In this document: positions 25,486-39,064 of the stretch, one piece after another
Position numbering within the stretch: position 1 is the first letter of the stretch
Layout of the letters: each line of letters opens with the position of its first letter
Origin: Adiantum capillus-veneris
Lineage: Eukaryota; Streptophyta; Polypodiopsida; Polypodiales; Pteridaceae
Length of the DNA stretch: 64,000 bases
Reading direction: 5' to 3'
Assembly (NCBI GenBank): GCA_014529385.2
Contig: CM043965.1
Span: 15,318,912-15,382,911 of the forward strand
The notes under the pieces: generated by a model
What the model was told of the DNA's origin: nothing
What the model saw: the letters and a program-made list of their open reading frames with translations, nothing else
Database searches by the model: none
Made by a program: the position numbers and the translations under genes

Positions 25486-26300
25486 ACTTGCGGCATTTGG
25501 CCTCTATTGGTCTCCATCTACAGCCTTCGCTAAATGATCCACCTACGATGGCTTCCCTTGGACATTGGAGATAGAAATTGGCACGCATTGCAAAATGGAA
25601 TATAAAAATCCTTTTTTTTATGTATCTATATTAAGTTGCCTAAATTTTTTGCATTTGAAAACCCCTCCCACTAAACTCAAGTGGTACATTAACATGATTA
25701 CGTAGTGCACCCCCCTGAGTGAACAGACACCTCAAAGAGAGAGAGAGAGGGGGGGGGGGGGGGGGGGTCCCCAACATGCAGTGGAAGATGTGGCGTAGAG
25801 CTACTGCTTCTTCGAATTTTGCTATCACAACACCATTCCATCTACCTATCCACTATCTCTTTGTTTAGATAAATCATGAACGTTCTCAACAACCTGCTTG
25901 CTTCCGTATGGAATCATTTCTCTCTCGGTCTTTCGTCATTATTCTGTAGTAGAAGGTGCTTGACAACATTGTAGAGCATTGTGCGTATGGCAATGCTTGA
26001 ATCTCGCCACCTGCATGTAAGTCCTCATGGAAATTAGTAGCTGAACATTCTATGTATGGTGAGCAGAAGTCGACTTGAGGAATCACTAATTCCTTTAAAG
26101 GCAACATTGCATGGATTACTTGAGTTTCTTCAAAAGCATATGCAATGTAGCAGTGTATGTAGGAAATGGTAAGTTGTTGACCACTGCAAGGAGGCATGCC
26201 AAGAGCACGCCCAAAAGGCAACACGAGCCTACAAGAAGGAAAGGAGTACGTGTGGAAGGGGGTCTATTGGCTAGCTACAACTGCTAGCCTGAAAGTAGGT

Positions 26301-26331
<31 letters not shown>

Positions 26332-26340
26332 CTATGTCTA
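22560..26340. repeat. Intergenic, rich in CT/GA/CA microsatellites; no gene seen
   Basis: Main tracts are TG then AG at 23207-23260 and 23652-23734, CT at 23849-23909, CT then CA at 23967-24048 and 24127-24190, TG then AG at 24276-24334, CT at 24861-24890, AT at 24962-24984, AG at 25213-25249, AG at 25450-25482, a 20-base G run at 25749-25768 and TG at 26304-26330. Translations here are simple-sequence artefacts. Confidence 0.75.
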
Positions 26341-27460
26341 TGTCAACAATTGGTGCCATGCATCGTCTTGCTATGGCCATCGTTGTAACTTCAAGCAGCT
26401 TTGCTCACATCTCATGGAACCACAAGTGTCAATGTTGCTCCCAGCAATGCAAGTGGTTGCCATGGTTGCGCAAGACACACAATGGAAAAAGTTGGTGGTG
26501 ATGGGGCATGCACTGGCAACAAAGGATAGGGCGTAGGACACACAACGGTAAAAGTGATGGTGTGAAGGTTGGCCCCGCATCGGCAATTGTACTGTGAGTT
26601 GTACACGTTTTAGAATGGAACAGAAAGCTAGATACATACAAGATACATACTACTCAGGTTGGGATAATAAAAAGCATGATACTCTATTAAGACTTGCATT
26701 TGTCAGAAGTTATCATGTATATGTATATTGTTGAGCGTTGTTTACCTTGAAAGCTAGATTAAATCTTTCATGAGTGTTGAGTAGAAATGTTGTCTCTTGG
26801 ACAACCCAAATTTTGGTTATGTTGAGCGCCTCCAGAAGATGTTGCATTTAGTAGCAATATCAGGTCATGAAAGATGTTGGGTATGTGCCACGTCGTCTAT
26901 AGCATCAGGACCAAGGAGCACTCATGGCATGAACAAATAGGTGCATAGAGCACACCATGTATGTCGAGGTTGGGGGTGGAGTCCACACAAGACTTAAGGA
27001 GACATGCATACAACTCAGAGGTTGAAATAATAAAAAACATGCTATATTGTGAATGTTTCTATCTGTGATGATGAGTGAGTTGGAGAAAATGTATAGGATT
27101 GGCCATCGCAAAGTGTCCATTAATGAACTGTGAAGCGGGTCGCGCGAGCTCGTTTACTACAATGATCACTACATATCCCTATCCATAATACAATATGTAC
27201 AACTAGTATGCCTTGATTGATTTGTTGTGAAAATGGTGTGAATTAAACAAGAGGAGCAATGTTGTACCTTTCACCTCCTATCGTCTCTTATTCAAAAATC
27301 TCCATAGCATCTCTCCTCGAAGCTTTCGCCAAAAACTCTATGACCTCGCATCACAAATGAGATTTTGCAGTAGAAGATGTGTGGATATGAAAATTTTCAC
27401 ATTATAATTAGAATAGAGAGAGATGCATTTCGTGCATTTACGATGTTTGTGCCCATTAAA
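26341..27460. other. Intergenic, no gene recognised
   Basis: Two loosely similar segments (near 26650-26720 and 27005-27075, both with an AATAATAAAAA..CATG core) suggest an old local duplication. I see no coding signal. Confidence 0.4.
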
Positions 27461-27472
27461 AAAAAAGAAAAA

Positions 27473-27609
27473 ACCATACGTATGTATGGTGTGGAGTCGG
27501 CACCATTCTCCACATTTATAATAATACCGTAGGGAACGTGCCCTTCCCCCGCCACTTTTATTCCCTTCAGTGTTGAAGGGAGACTTATGATTCTCCTCCA
27601 ATGTTGGAG
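27473..27609. repeat. Four-hairpin repeat, copy A
   Basis: Four stem-loops follow one another: ACCATAC/GTATGGT (27473-27490), TGTGGAG/CTCCACA (27490-27514), CCCTTCA/TGAAGGG with loop GTGT (27563-27580), and CTCCA/TGGAG with loop ATGT (27596-27609). A second copy lies at 59003-59140. Confidence 0.7.
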
Positions 27610-27947
27610 AGACTTTCTTATTGTGAAAATACTAGCTTTATGAGGAAGCACTCATTACCGATGTTTTATGAAGACATGTATCATTCCACCTTGCCATGCC
27701 GTTGTGTATTGTCCATATGTCCTTTTGTTGGGCATCACAAAAATTCTTCAACCCTTGTCACCTTCATCTACAATCTTTTGAATGAAAATGAGGTAAATTC
27801 ATTGCTTTAATGTATACATGATGCAATCTAAGTACTTTTGGGATCACATAAAGGAAATAAAAATACAGAATATAAGTCTACCTTTATTATTGGTCGTGTG
27901 GATCAACGCACAATCTTGGATGGATCTGCTTCTAGGCCTTCCTTACA

Positions 27948-28645
27948 TTGTTGTGCCACCTTCTCAATAGTATATGTTCTACCATCGGCATCCATATGGC
28001 AATTTCTGCAAACATGTTGACTGTCGCATTCACTTTTGCTATCACGCCTACCATTACCTGTGCTACTTCTGATGTACTTGGTTTCAAGGTATATTTAATG
28101 GGTATGTTGAATCTGCCTTATTTTCTGTCCGTATACTCACTCACACACACACACACATACACAAAGTCACAGTCTTTGGGACACCCCATCGGGCATACAT
28201 ATCGATCAAAACACGACCAACCATCACATCTTTCTCCAGGAGCCCTTGCTTTGCATCTGCTAAAAATAGCCTAAAGCTTTCTGGTGCTACCCTTTTGGAG
28301 AAAATCCCACAATTAAGAGAGAGGCCATCGCTTTACATATGTTGCACACGAACTAGATCTTTCTAGCCCTGTCCTTGTGGGGCAAATCCTACAGTCAGTG
28401 CGTTCTAAGAGGCCACACTCCAGATAGGAAGCTTTTTGAGAAGTTTTGGTGCTCTTTGAAGTGCACCACATTTACCAAACATGTCAACCAAGGCATTGTC
28501 AAGCATGAAATATTTTTCAACAACCCTTGACTAACAATATCAGTGTGAATTTTTATGCCCGTATCAGCATCTTGCATAGAGCATTCCAAGAGACGACGTT
28601 TCGGACAAGAAGCTCATTAAGCACTAGCTTTTTATCCTGCTCCTG
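27948..28645 (-). pseudogene. PPR-derived fragment fused to E3
   Basis: Minus-strand translation contains LVRNVVSWNAL and related PPR pieces, with many stops further down. Its upper end joins the E3 integrase inside one open frame near 28646. It is a relic of an organelle-targeted PPR gene family and not a gene. Confidence 0.65.
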
Positions 28646-30511
28646 TTGTGGATGATAGGCCGAAGAGAAGTTTAGCCTTGTCCCTAAATTCTCAAAGAGA
28701 CCCTTCCAGAAATTACTGGTCATTCTAGGATCTCTATCCGACACTATGGACATTGGCAAGCCATGGTACTTGAAGATTTGTGAAATGAAGAGGGTTGCCA
28801 TTTGATGGGCTTTGATAGTCTTTTTGACAGGTATAAAATGAGCTTGTTTACTGAACCTGTCTACTATCGTCCATATTCCCGTATTCCCATGGATAGACTT
28901 AGGCAATCCAAAGATATATCCCATGGATATGCTCTCCCATGGTGAATTAAGGATTGGCAAGGGTTGAAGCAATCAAGTTGCTTCCCTCTATCAAATTTTG
29001 TCTTTTGACATACCACACATTTAGAAACATACTCTTGTATGTTCACTTTCATGGTAGGCCAATAGAAATATGTTTCAATTCCCTTTAAGGTAGACTGAAT
29101 CCCTCTATGCCCCGCATAAGGTGGAGCATGAGATTCATACATTACTTTCTCACGTAGTGAGTTAGTAACGCATAGTCTATTGCCATAGAGAAGATAACCA
29201 TCTTGTAAGGTAAATGGTTCTTCTTTCTTCCCCAATGCAAGGGCTGAAATCACATCTCTAAAATCGGGATCAATAGCATACTCATCTATCATTGAAGATA
29301 GATCATTGTGAGTTGCTATGGAAACCGCATTCACTCTCGGCCGTCTTGAGAGTGCATCACCTACTTGATTATGCTTTCCAGCAATGTGAGCAATATGAAA
29401 ATGAAATTGCAAAAGGAAATTTGCCCACCTCATTTGTTTGTCGGAGAGCTTAGTCTGCGTCATGAAGTGCTTAAGACTTTGGTGATCCGTTCGCAGAATG
29501 AAAGGAGTCCCCAATAAATAGTGCTTCCATGAGTCTAAGGCATGTAGAAATGCAAGGAGTTCCTTTTCATATATGCCTAGAGCTTGCTCAACAGGGTCGA
29601 GCCTTCGACTCTCATAGCCTATGGCATGCCCTTCTTGGAGCAAAACAGCTCCAAGGCAATCACCACAAGCATCACATTGGACCTCAAATGGTTTTGAGAG
29701 GTCCGGTAGTGTAAGCACAGGTTGAGAGATAAGCTTTTCTTTAAGCTTTTCGAAAGCATTGTTCTCCTTAGCAGACCATGTATACCTAACGCTTTTCTTT
29801 GTTAGGTCATGTAAGGGTCCCGCAATTTGTGAGAACTTTTCTATGAAGAGTCTATAGTATGCACACATTCCTATAAAGCTTCTTAGTTCATGAAGATTCC
29901 TTGGTTTAGGCCATCCTTTTATTACCTCTAACTTAGATGGATCCATTTGGATGCCATCTTGAGAGATAATATGACCTAAATACTGAATCTCTTGCAAGAA
30001 AAATTCGATTAACATAAAGTTTATTCTCTCTTAAAACTTGAAATATTACCTGGAGGTGTTGCTTGTGTTTCTCCAATGAATTAGAGTAGATGATAATATC
30101 ATCAAAGAACACTCCAGTGAAGGTTCGATGAGGCCTGAACAGCTTCTCCATCAAGCGATTGAATGTGGCTGGTGAATTGGTCAAGCCAAAAGGCATGACA
30201 ATGTATTCATAAAGACCAAATGTGGTACGAAATGCGGTCTTTACAATGTCTTGATCAACTATCCTTATTTGATGATAACCACTTTTTGGGTCAATCCTAC
30301 TGAAGTAGGTCGATCCTTGTAGCTTATCAAATAGGTCTTCTACCCGTGGAACGGGAAACCTATTCTTGATAGTGATCCTATTTAGTGCTCTATAGTCGAC
30401 ACACATACGATATGTGCCGTCTTTCTTTTGCACTAATAGCACAGGTGAGCAAAATGGAGATGAGCTTGGTCTAACCATACCCTTCTCAACTAACTCATGC
30501 ACTTGCCGCAT
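28646..30511 (-). pseudogene. E3 RT, RNase H and partial integrase
   Basis: RT (30511-29933 and 30015 onward) shows [32 protein letters not shown] and, after a frameshift near 30010, YLGHIISQDGIQMDPSKLEV. RNase H shows VQCDACGDCLGAVLLQ, IYEKELLA and RTDHQSLKHF. The integrase zinc module is HAPPYAGHRGI with CVVC. After another frameshift near 28970 the core begins. Its first catalytic Asp (SMDF in relatives) is a Gly (SMGYIFG); SDRD is kept; the Glu is lost with the truncation. Confidence 0.88.
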
Positions 30512-32807
30512 AATCTCCTCTTGTTGAGCTTGAGAAACTCTATAAGGAGGTTTGTTAGGCGGTGAACTTCCTCGAAGAAGTTCAATTGCATGGTCATCAT
30601 TACCTCATTTAGGAGGTAGCTCACAAGGGATGTCGTCAATAAAAACATCTTGAAACCCCTTGAGAAAATTGGATAACTCTAATTCCTTTTGGTTGCTTTT
30701 ATTTTCTTTTGTTAAAGCATTAGGTTCATTTTGAGATTCTTTAACAAAAATCATGTACATGGAAATAGAGCTCTTTATTGACTTGTTGAAAGCTGGTGTA
30801 TGTACAATGGGGATGGTGTTACCCATTTCCTTAGCATCTATATACATGTCTTTTTCCCTGAACTTAAAGGAGATTCTCCTTTCAGGAAATTTAACATCGG
30901 CAGCCAGGCGGTCAAACCATGGTGCCCCTAGGATTACATCCTCATGCTTGAGAGGAGAGATAAAGAAGTCCTCTTTGTCTACATAGCCTTGGACATGAAG
31001 CCTCAATTTTCCAATTAAGGGAGTGACTGAAGCTTCTTGCCCCTTGAAGGCACTGTCTGCGGGTAGGACATCTCCCATCTCGTAGGATTGTATGCCTAGC
31101 TTGGTGGCTAACTCCATAGATATAAAACTGTGAGTAGAACCAGGGTCAAAGAGAATAAAAGCATCATGTTCTCTTACCTTTCCCCAAGCATGGCATAGAG
31201 GAGATCCTTTGTGGTGAGTTTGGTGAGTCTCCTCCTCTTGGATTTCAACCAAGGAAGCTCTAGGAGGATCTTGGCGGTTGTTCTTTTGGAGACAAGCGCG
31301 GTACGCATGCCCTTGTTCGCCGCACTTGAAACACCGGTTATCCTTACGATAACGCTCAAGCTCTTTAGGAGAGAGTTTATTCTTACCTTTGTAAACTCCC
31401 TTCTCTTTAGCTTTGTTGGAGTTGCCCTTAGGAGACTTTTGGACATTGTCCTTCCCCTTAGGCTCATTGGAACCCTTGTTTTCCGGGGGCTTATTATTTC
31501 TTTTAGCCCCCGTTTGGAAATTGATTTGAAAGGCCACCATAGTGTGGTGTATTACCGCCGATATGGTACGTGGCCTTTGGGAGTTGACATACTCCGCCAT
31601 TTCTTCTGTTAAGCCCGCACAAAATTGTTGCTTTTGCTCTCCAAGATCCAACTTTTTGAAGACAGTGGCTTTGAGTTGTAGGTCCCAAAACTTGTCTACA
31701 TATTTGTGGATGGATTCATTGGGAGAGAGCTTTAAGCTTCGCTATTCGGTGAATACTTTGTCTTTGGCATCGGTGGCCAAAAACTGCTTCATAATGGAAG
31801 CTCTAAAAGCTTTCCATTATGAAGCTTTCCATTTGTCTTTCCATGTTCGTGGAGCTTCACCGTTGGCTCGTAGGCTAGACAACCATTGTCTGGCGGACTT
31901 TTGAAAGTGCATAGCTACATGGCGTAGCTTAGAGGACTCCGTGAAGCCCTCATCTCCAAACGCCGCATCGAATTGCTGGATAAAGGCCAAGACTTTGTCC
32001 GTAGCACCAAAGGTGCCATCATAGGTAAGGAAAGAGATGCTCTTCCCTCCCTCTTTGAATTTCTTCAGCTTGGACGACCTCTTCCATGCGGCATAGGATT
32101 TCCTATGGCCTCTTCTTTTTGATGGTTCAAAAGTTGCACCATCACTTTCTTCAGAAGGTGAAGAATTTGAATAAGGTGGAGAAGAGGGTGACCTCTTTCT
32201 CGTATTTTTCTTGTTTTGATCTTTGTTCGTCTTCACCATAGCTTTCATAAGAAGAAGAGGATGAAGAAGATGGAGAAGAGGGTGTCCTCTTTCTTGCCTT
32301 TTTCTTCTCTTGCTTTTTATCATCCCTCTTTGAATTATGGCGTGGAGAAGAGTGTGATGGTCATCTCCGCTTTGGTGGTGATGGAGAGCGTTTAGTCCGC
32401 CGTCTTCGTGGAGCCATCTCCACTGAGGCGGCGGGAGACTCGCTTCTTTCTCGTTCCTTTGGTGGAGGCTCTTGAGTTCTCCTTTGGGAAGGAGATGCAT
32501 CATCAAGAAGTAAATTCTTGAGCCCTTCGTATGGATTCTCTTCTTCTTCCCGAATCGGAGAGAGACCTCTTTTGGTAGTCTCACAAGGAGGCTTCCTAGG
32601 TGTTCTCTCGTCATGGTGATGAGCTTGGAGAATCCCGTGAGCACGAAGCTACCGTTGCACTTCACTTTGGAGAGATGGATTGCCCATGGCTTGTTGAAGC
32701 CTAGAAACAAGATAGTTAACAAGCATTGAAGCATCATTAGTAGCTTGCTCATGAGCAAAATTAAAGTTATCAACATTAATTTCACTCTCTTTACTATTGT
32801 CAGCCAT
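30512..32807 (-). pseudogene. E3 gag, zinc knuckle and protease
   Basis: The start ATG is at 32807 (MADNSKESEINVDNF); the frame is soon broken by a stop and frameshifts. The capsid near 32030-31830 has VLAFIQQFDAAFGDEGFTES and ARQWLSSL. The stretch 31651-30605 is one open frame of 348 residues with the knuckle CFKCGEQGHAYRAC (CX2CX4HX4C), a protease active site FDPGSTHSFI and a flap-like VILGAPWF. A TGA at 30605 separates it from the RT. Confidence 0.85.
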
Positions 32808-33210
32808 TCTAACAACTTTTAGGTGTAAACTTTTTAGGTGTACTTTGGCACTTCAAGCCCTAGTTGCTACTCCTCTTTACCCCTTTAGAAAAAGCACTCA
32901 AGCTACTGTACCTGCGGCTCGAATACCATTAATTGCAAGGAATAGAAGAGAGGGTCTTTCAACACCAAAACAGCACCGGCTCCTGTCAAGCTTCTAATAG
33001 CTCAATAGTGGTTAAGCCATAGGCAAGCCCCGTAGGACTCCACTATTAAGACCATAGCTCTCGATGGTGATGCCCCGTTAACTGCACAAAGGCAGGCGCA
33101 CTGCAAAGCTAAAAAATCCCATTTCTACTTACTCACAGGCAATTAATAATACCAACCATTTGTAGCTAGCTTGAGGACCTCCCTTCTTGAGCAAGAAAAG
33201 AGAAACCTTG

Positions 33211-33224
33211 AGCTCTGATACCAA
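33211..33224 (-). other. Primer-binding site of E3
   Basis: The minus strand reads TTGGTATCAGAGCT beside the LTR, matching the initiator-Met tRNA 3' end. Confidence 0.88.
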
Positions 33225-34518
33225 TGTAACATTTAATGGCCTAATAACTTGTGTGTAGTGGAAATGAGCATGAACATAGTGGGAATTTCATTAGAATAGA
33301 TTCCTAATGAGAATTACAAGAGTGCTTGGGTGGAAGAAGAAGAAGAAGAGAGTTTTAACGTCGTAGGAAACTATCCCAAGAGACCTTAGATAGCAACAAA
33401 AAGCATAACACCTAGTTAGATAGCATTGACAATACTTTCAAAAGAGAGAGCAACAAAAAGCATAACACCTAGTTAGATAGCATTGACAATACTTTCAAAA
33501 GAGAGAGAAATTAAGCTAATGACAACATTTGAGGACCGGATTTGCATGGAGCCGGTCCCCCCTCCAAAAGGCTTTGTATTATGGTTTCTCCCATCAAGAG
33601 AGACATTGTACAATACAATTCTTTGTGTTCCTTCAAGACTAGCTAGTGCAATGAAGATGAAAGCTTCATGCACTAAGCAAAACACTTAGCAAACACAACT
33701 TGAATTATCCCCATTCTCAGATCCAAGACCTCACACACCTTCGAAGATGGTGAGAACTAGCAGGGTATGAGAGTAGATTGAGAGGAAGAAGGAGTATCTT
33801 ACGAAAAAGATGTACATCTCCTCACATAATCACTCATATTAGCATAGCTTTAGCTTAGTAATTAGCTTGGTAGAGGAGATGAGCATGCATTGAAGCTTGG
33901 CTCTTGGTTGGATTTGCATCCACAAGCCAAGAGTGTGTTGATGTAGGCTTCTATCTCACAAGCTTGGAGTAGGTGATGAGTTCTCCATTAAAGCTTGGGA
34001 AGAGATAGTCTTCTCTTTCTTCACACATGAGATTTGGTCCACTTCAAGGGTCATCCAATAGAAACTGGACACACCTTGTGGGCATTTGGCCTAGGGAGCT
34101 GACATGTGTCCCTCATTCCCTTTGTGTAAAGGTAGCCTCTGTGTGTGTGTGTGTGTGTGTGGCTTGCTCTCTCATCCCCTACTCTCAAGGCTCGCCCCCT
34201 CCCATGTAGGGATATGCCAAGACTTTTTAGTCACACACAAAGCATCCAATTTCCCCTAGGTTTGACCTTTGGACACAACCTTTGAATTTTGGAACCTTAG
34301 CATTTTGGAAGTTTTAATGGGTTGCACCTTAGGGTCTTTTTAGCCCATTTTTGCACGTGGCTCTTTTGCATATGGCCCCCCCTTTGGATCCCTACTGTGG
34401 CTGGTCTGCTAGCTTAACCAATATTCTAGCTTTTTCTCCCCTGGCACTTCCCCACATTAAATGATCAGTTTAATATGAGAAAATCATTTAGGAGAATTAG
34501 ATATTGATTATTATGACA
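33225..34518 (-). repeat. 5' LTR of E3
   Basis: It runs from TGTAACATTT to TTATGACA. It contains a perfect 57-bp tandem duplication (33394-33507), a TG tract (34141-34162) shared in position with E1, and at 33349-33388 a 40-base stretch that recurs in the minisatellite at 59.5-60.2 kb. Confidence 0.88.
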
Positions 34519-37500
34519 ACGTGCTATCAAGATGCACGCTTGTGCGATTGCATTAGGAGAGGTCCTTTCTTTGCATCCACTAAAAACAACCTAGAGCATT
34601 TTGGCCTTGCTGCTGTTGTGCGTGTGATTGCATCAGAAGAGGGATGGCTTTGCATCCGCTGAAAACAGCCTAGAGCTTGATGCACGTGTGGGTGATGGGT
34701 GATAGCGCTTGCTTGCTTCCCATCTGCTAAAAACAGTCCAAAGCTCGTCAAGGACTTGGTGCGCTCAAACAAGTCCACCACGCTTGACATACATACAGAC
34801 TAACGTGTTGGCTGGCTAAGTATGTGTTATTTTAAAGTAACCCACTATCGCAAATATCAACATGTATCATGCCGCCTTGGTACAAACCCTTGTTCTTAGC
34901 ACAGTCTTTAAGTGAGATCACAAAAGAAAGAGTCATCTCTTCCTCTCGATGTTTGCTTGTGTAGAGGATATTGCTCTGCCCTGTGAAAATGAAGCGAGTG
35001 CCGCATAGAGAGAATCGAGTGTGTGTGTGTGTGTGCGGGGTGTGTGTGTGTGCGGAGTGTCTGTGTGCATACAAAGAGTGCTGTATGAAGTATAGCACAT
35101 TAGCATACATGTCAACGAAGGCAGCGCCAAGTACAACATTTCTTTTCTACAGCCCCTGGCTAACATATCATCGTAAATTCCTTTGCCCATATCAGCATCT
35201 TGCCATATGGATACAAGAGTACGCGATTGCATTTGAATAGATGCCCTCTCTTTGCATAAGCTTCTTGGCCCTACCTCTGTTGAGCATATCCCGCAATCAG
35301 TGCATTCCAATAGAGTACATTCCAGATAGAAAGCACTTTTTGTGCTTTATAAAGTACACCACATTTGGCATACATGTCAACCAAGACAGTGCCAAGCACG
35401 AAGTTTTCTGTCAACATCCCCTGAATAACAATATCACCGTGAACTCTTTTGCCCATCTTGCATGATGTCAGATGCCTTCAAGATAGGTGATTGCAATTGA
35501 TCTCTCTGCATCTGCTGAAAATAGCCCAGAGATACCTGGCTCCTACTGGCTCGGCATGCCTTCAAGATGCACGCGTAGGTGATTACATCTGGACAAAGGC
35601 CATCACTTTGCATTTGCTGAAAACATCCTAGAGCTTTTTGTTGGACTGCTTTTGTTGTGGGTATTACGCAATTTGGCATTGCATTTTCCAAGAGACGTCG
35701 TTTCAAACAGTAAGCTCCTCAAGGTGCTTTTGAAGTGCACCCCATTTGGCATACATATCGATACATATCGAGCAGTGCCAAGCACAACAGCTTGTCAAGG
35801 ACTTGTTGTGCTCGGACAAGTAGACCACGCTTGACATACATAATGACTAACATGTTGGCTAAGTATGTGTTATTTTCAAGTAACCCACTATCGCAAATGC
35901 GTCCTGCTACCTTGGTAAGCATTCTGGCATGTTGTCTTCGTAAGATTTATAGCCTTGCTCCTGTTGTGCATATCCCGCAATCAATGCATTCCAAGTGAAA
36001 ACGTTTCGGACAGGAAGCTCCTCAAGCACTTTCTGTACTTTTTGAAGTGCACCACATTCGGCATACATATCGATCACACACAGGCAAGGCAATGGGAAGG
36101 ACGAAGTTTTTTGTTAACAGCCCCTAAATAACAATTGCATCTGCTGAAAATAGCCTGGCAAAGTTACATGGCTCTGCATGACTTCAAGATGCAGATGTAG
36201 GTGATTTCATCTGGACAAAGGCCATCACTTTGCATCTGCTGAAAATAGCCTAGAGCTTTTTCGTCCTTGCTCCTATTGTGGGTATCCCGCAATCAGTGCA
36301 TTCCAAGAGACGTCATTTCAAACAGTAAGCTCCTCAAGGTGCTACTGAATTCCACCACATTTGGCATACATATCAAGCACTGCCAAGCTCAACAGCTCGT
36401 CAAGGACTTATTACGCCCGGACAAGTAGACCAAGCTTGATATTCATACTAATTAATGTGTTGGCTTAGTATGTGTTATTTACTATCACAAATGTATTCTG
36501 TTGTTGCTGCCTTGGTAAGATTTCTGGCCCTGCTCCTTGTGTGCATATCCAGCAATCAATGCACTCCAAGAGACGACGTTGCGGATAGGAAGCTCCTCAA
36601 GCACTCTCTGTGCTTTTTGAAGTGTACCACATTTGGCATACATATCGACCACACAAAGGCAAGGCAGTGCCAAGCACGAAGTTTTTTGTCAACGACCCCT
36701 GAATAACAATATCATCGTGAACTACATATCAAGCAGTTTTGAAGCACAACAGCTCGTCAAGGACAAGTAGACCACGCTTGATATACATACTGATTAATGT
36801 GCTAGCTAAGTATATGTTATTTACTATCGCAAATGTATCCTGCTGCTGCTGCATTGGTAAGATTTCTGGCCCTGCTCCTGTTGTGCATATTCCGCAATCA
36901 ATGCACTCCAAGAGAAGAAGTTCCGGATAGGAAGCTCCTCAAGCACTTTCTATGCTTTTTGAAGAGCACCACATTTGGCATACATATCGATCACACATAG
37001 ACAAGGCAGTTCTAAGCACCAAGTTTTTTGTTAACAACCTCTGAATAACAATATCATCGTGAACTCTTTTGCCGTAACCAACATCTTGCATGATGCGAGA
37101 CGCCTTCAAGCTGCACGTGTAGGTGATTGCATTTTCTCTCTTTACCTCCTGTTGTGCATATCCCGCAATCAATGCACTCCAAGAGAAGACGTTCCGGATA
37201 GGAAGCTCCTCAAGCACTTTCTTTGCTTTTTGAAGTGCACCACATTTGGCATACATATCGACCACACATAGACAAGGCAGTGCCAAGCACCAAGTTTTTT
37301 GTCAACAACCTCTGAATAACAATATCATCGTGAACTCTTTTGCCGGCACCAACATCTTGCATGATGTGAGATGCCTTCAAGCTGCACATGTAGGTGATTG
37401 CATTTTCTCTCTTTGCATCTCTGAAAACAGCATAGAGCTACCTGGCCCTCCATGCCTTCAAGATGCACGCATAGGTGATTTCATGTGGACAAAGGCCATC

Positions 37501-37690
37501 ACTTTGCATCTGCTGAAAACAGCGCAGAGCTACCTGGCCCTCCATGCCTTCAAGATGCACGCATAGGTGGTTTCATTTGGACAAAGGCCATCACTTTGCA
37601 TATGCTGAAAACAGCCTAAAGCTTTTTGTCCCTGCTCCTGTTGTGCCCGAAATCAGTGGATTCCAAGAGACGCCGTTTCCAATGGCGATG
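34519..37690 (-). pseudogene. Decayed, partly tandem PPR region
   Basis: Minus-strand translation repeatedly gives plant PPR motifs such as [18 protein letters not shown] and [12 protein letters not shown], typical of PLS-class proteins that bind organelle RNA. No frame exceeds about 125 residues and stops are frequent. A block of about 190-bp homology recurs near 35945-36125, 36538-36725, 36883-37077 and 37151-37345, showing local tandem duplication. CT tracts (37709-37746, 37770-37800) follow. Confidence 0.8.
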
Positions 37691-37708
37691 GCGGAAGTAC
37701 CTCGATTG

Positions 37709-37749
<41 letters not shown>

Positions 37750-37809
37750 GCTGTCAATTGTTGCAGCGCTCCTCTCTCCCTCTCTCTCTCTCTCTCTCTC
37801 ACGCATGTA

Positions 37810-39064
37810 TATTTTTTAACGCTATGATCTTCTTGCCTTTATTTAAAGAAGCCAACCATTTCTAGCCACATGGCATAGCTAACGTGGCTCCTTTCTCCAA
37901 ATCGATGTTCCATAATCAAGGTAAAAAAACAGAAAAAAAATGTATACTTTTATCTTGCGATATCAGACCAAATCGTGAAAAGAAACAACAGATCTGTATG
38001 CCTTGGACCTGTGATATCAATTGGGGTCCAGGCAATCCTGGCACTTGCTTCAACAATACTGTGGACTTGAAATACCATGAATCCATTTCAAAAATTCAAT
38101 ATATGTGAGGCTACACATGAAGGAAGTAGTCAAATTATGTGAAGGGATGACCACTAGAAATGCCTAAGGAAGCATAAGCATACCAAGATAGATATGAAAT
38201 AGGCAAACATCTTACAATGCAAACAAGTTCATCACCACTTCATATGCATGCATCTACTAACATAATATGGCGGAAGGGGGAGCCCTTTACACGTGCCGCA
38301 ATCTGCAACCTGAAGGCTAAAGTCCAAAACTAAGAAAGTCCCTTTGCACACCATAAAGAGGGAGAGGGGAGAGAGAGAGAGGCCGCCGAAGGTGGCCGGC
38401 TGTACTAGTGATTAATAAAGTCCTACAGAATAGCAATTGGATATCACATATTTTGTGGATGGGCCCGTTAGTGCTCTGGAGGAGGATGGTTCAAGAGCTT
38501 GGAGGAGGGCAAGGTAGAAGCGATGAGAGGAGTGACAATGACTTGCAAATCCAAGCATACATGTATCTAGGCTCTTTATTTGCAATAATAGCAGCTAAAT
38601 TCGGCTTGCCTTGAGAAAAAGCATGCAAGGGATAAGGAGTCCCCTTCTGAAGTGACTACACAATCATGCCAATATCAGCAATTTTGGAACATACAAAGTA
38701 CCGCGAGGGGCGACATTTTTCTGCAACTATAAAGAATGATCCACAAGTGACCTCAAAGATCCACCAAGACCTGGTATTCAAGACAGGGAGAAAAAGGAGG
38801 ACAGCAGGCTGAAATGCCAAAAATGCTTATGAACAAGGTATAATTTGGGATGTATTATTTTATTTCTCATTGGGTGAAGCTCAGAGATCTATTATGTACA
38901 ATTGCTTGTCTGGGGCTCCAAGGGCCACCCAAAATTGATTTTTGAATCCCTTCAAGCAAAAAGGAGATACAAAAAATAGAGAACTTGTAACATCTATGCT
39001 TGCAAGATCTCTGCTACCCGGCCGAGCTAGCTATCCACAAAGGCTCTTTGCCCTTGTGGACCTT
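37810..39064. other. Intergenic / probable 3' UTR of the PP2C gene
   Basis: No ORF is convincing. The part next to 39065 is expected to be the 3' UTR of the minus-strand PP2C; its extent cannot be fixed from sequence alone. Confidence 0.4.

Larger units (their letters stand above)
28646..34518 (-). mobile_element. E3: left-truncated Ty3/gypsy element, same family as E1
   Basis: In minus-strand order it has an LTR (33225-34518), primer site, gag, zinc knuckle, protease, RT, RNase H, the integrase zinc domain and the first part of the integrase core. It ends abruptly at about 28646 within the HPQ motif of the core and lacks a 3' LTR and polypurine tract. LTR, gag start and RT closely match E1. 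Confidence 0.9.

Noticed and set aside
34519-37690. A functional PPR gene
   Set aside because: No frame longer than about 125 residues, frequent stops, and no splice pattern that would restore a long protein.
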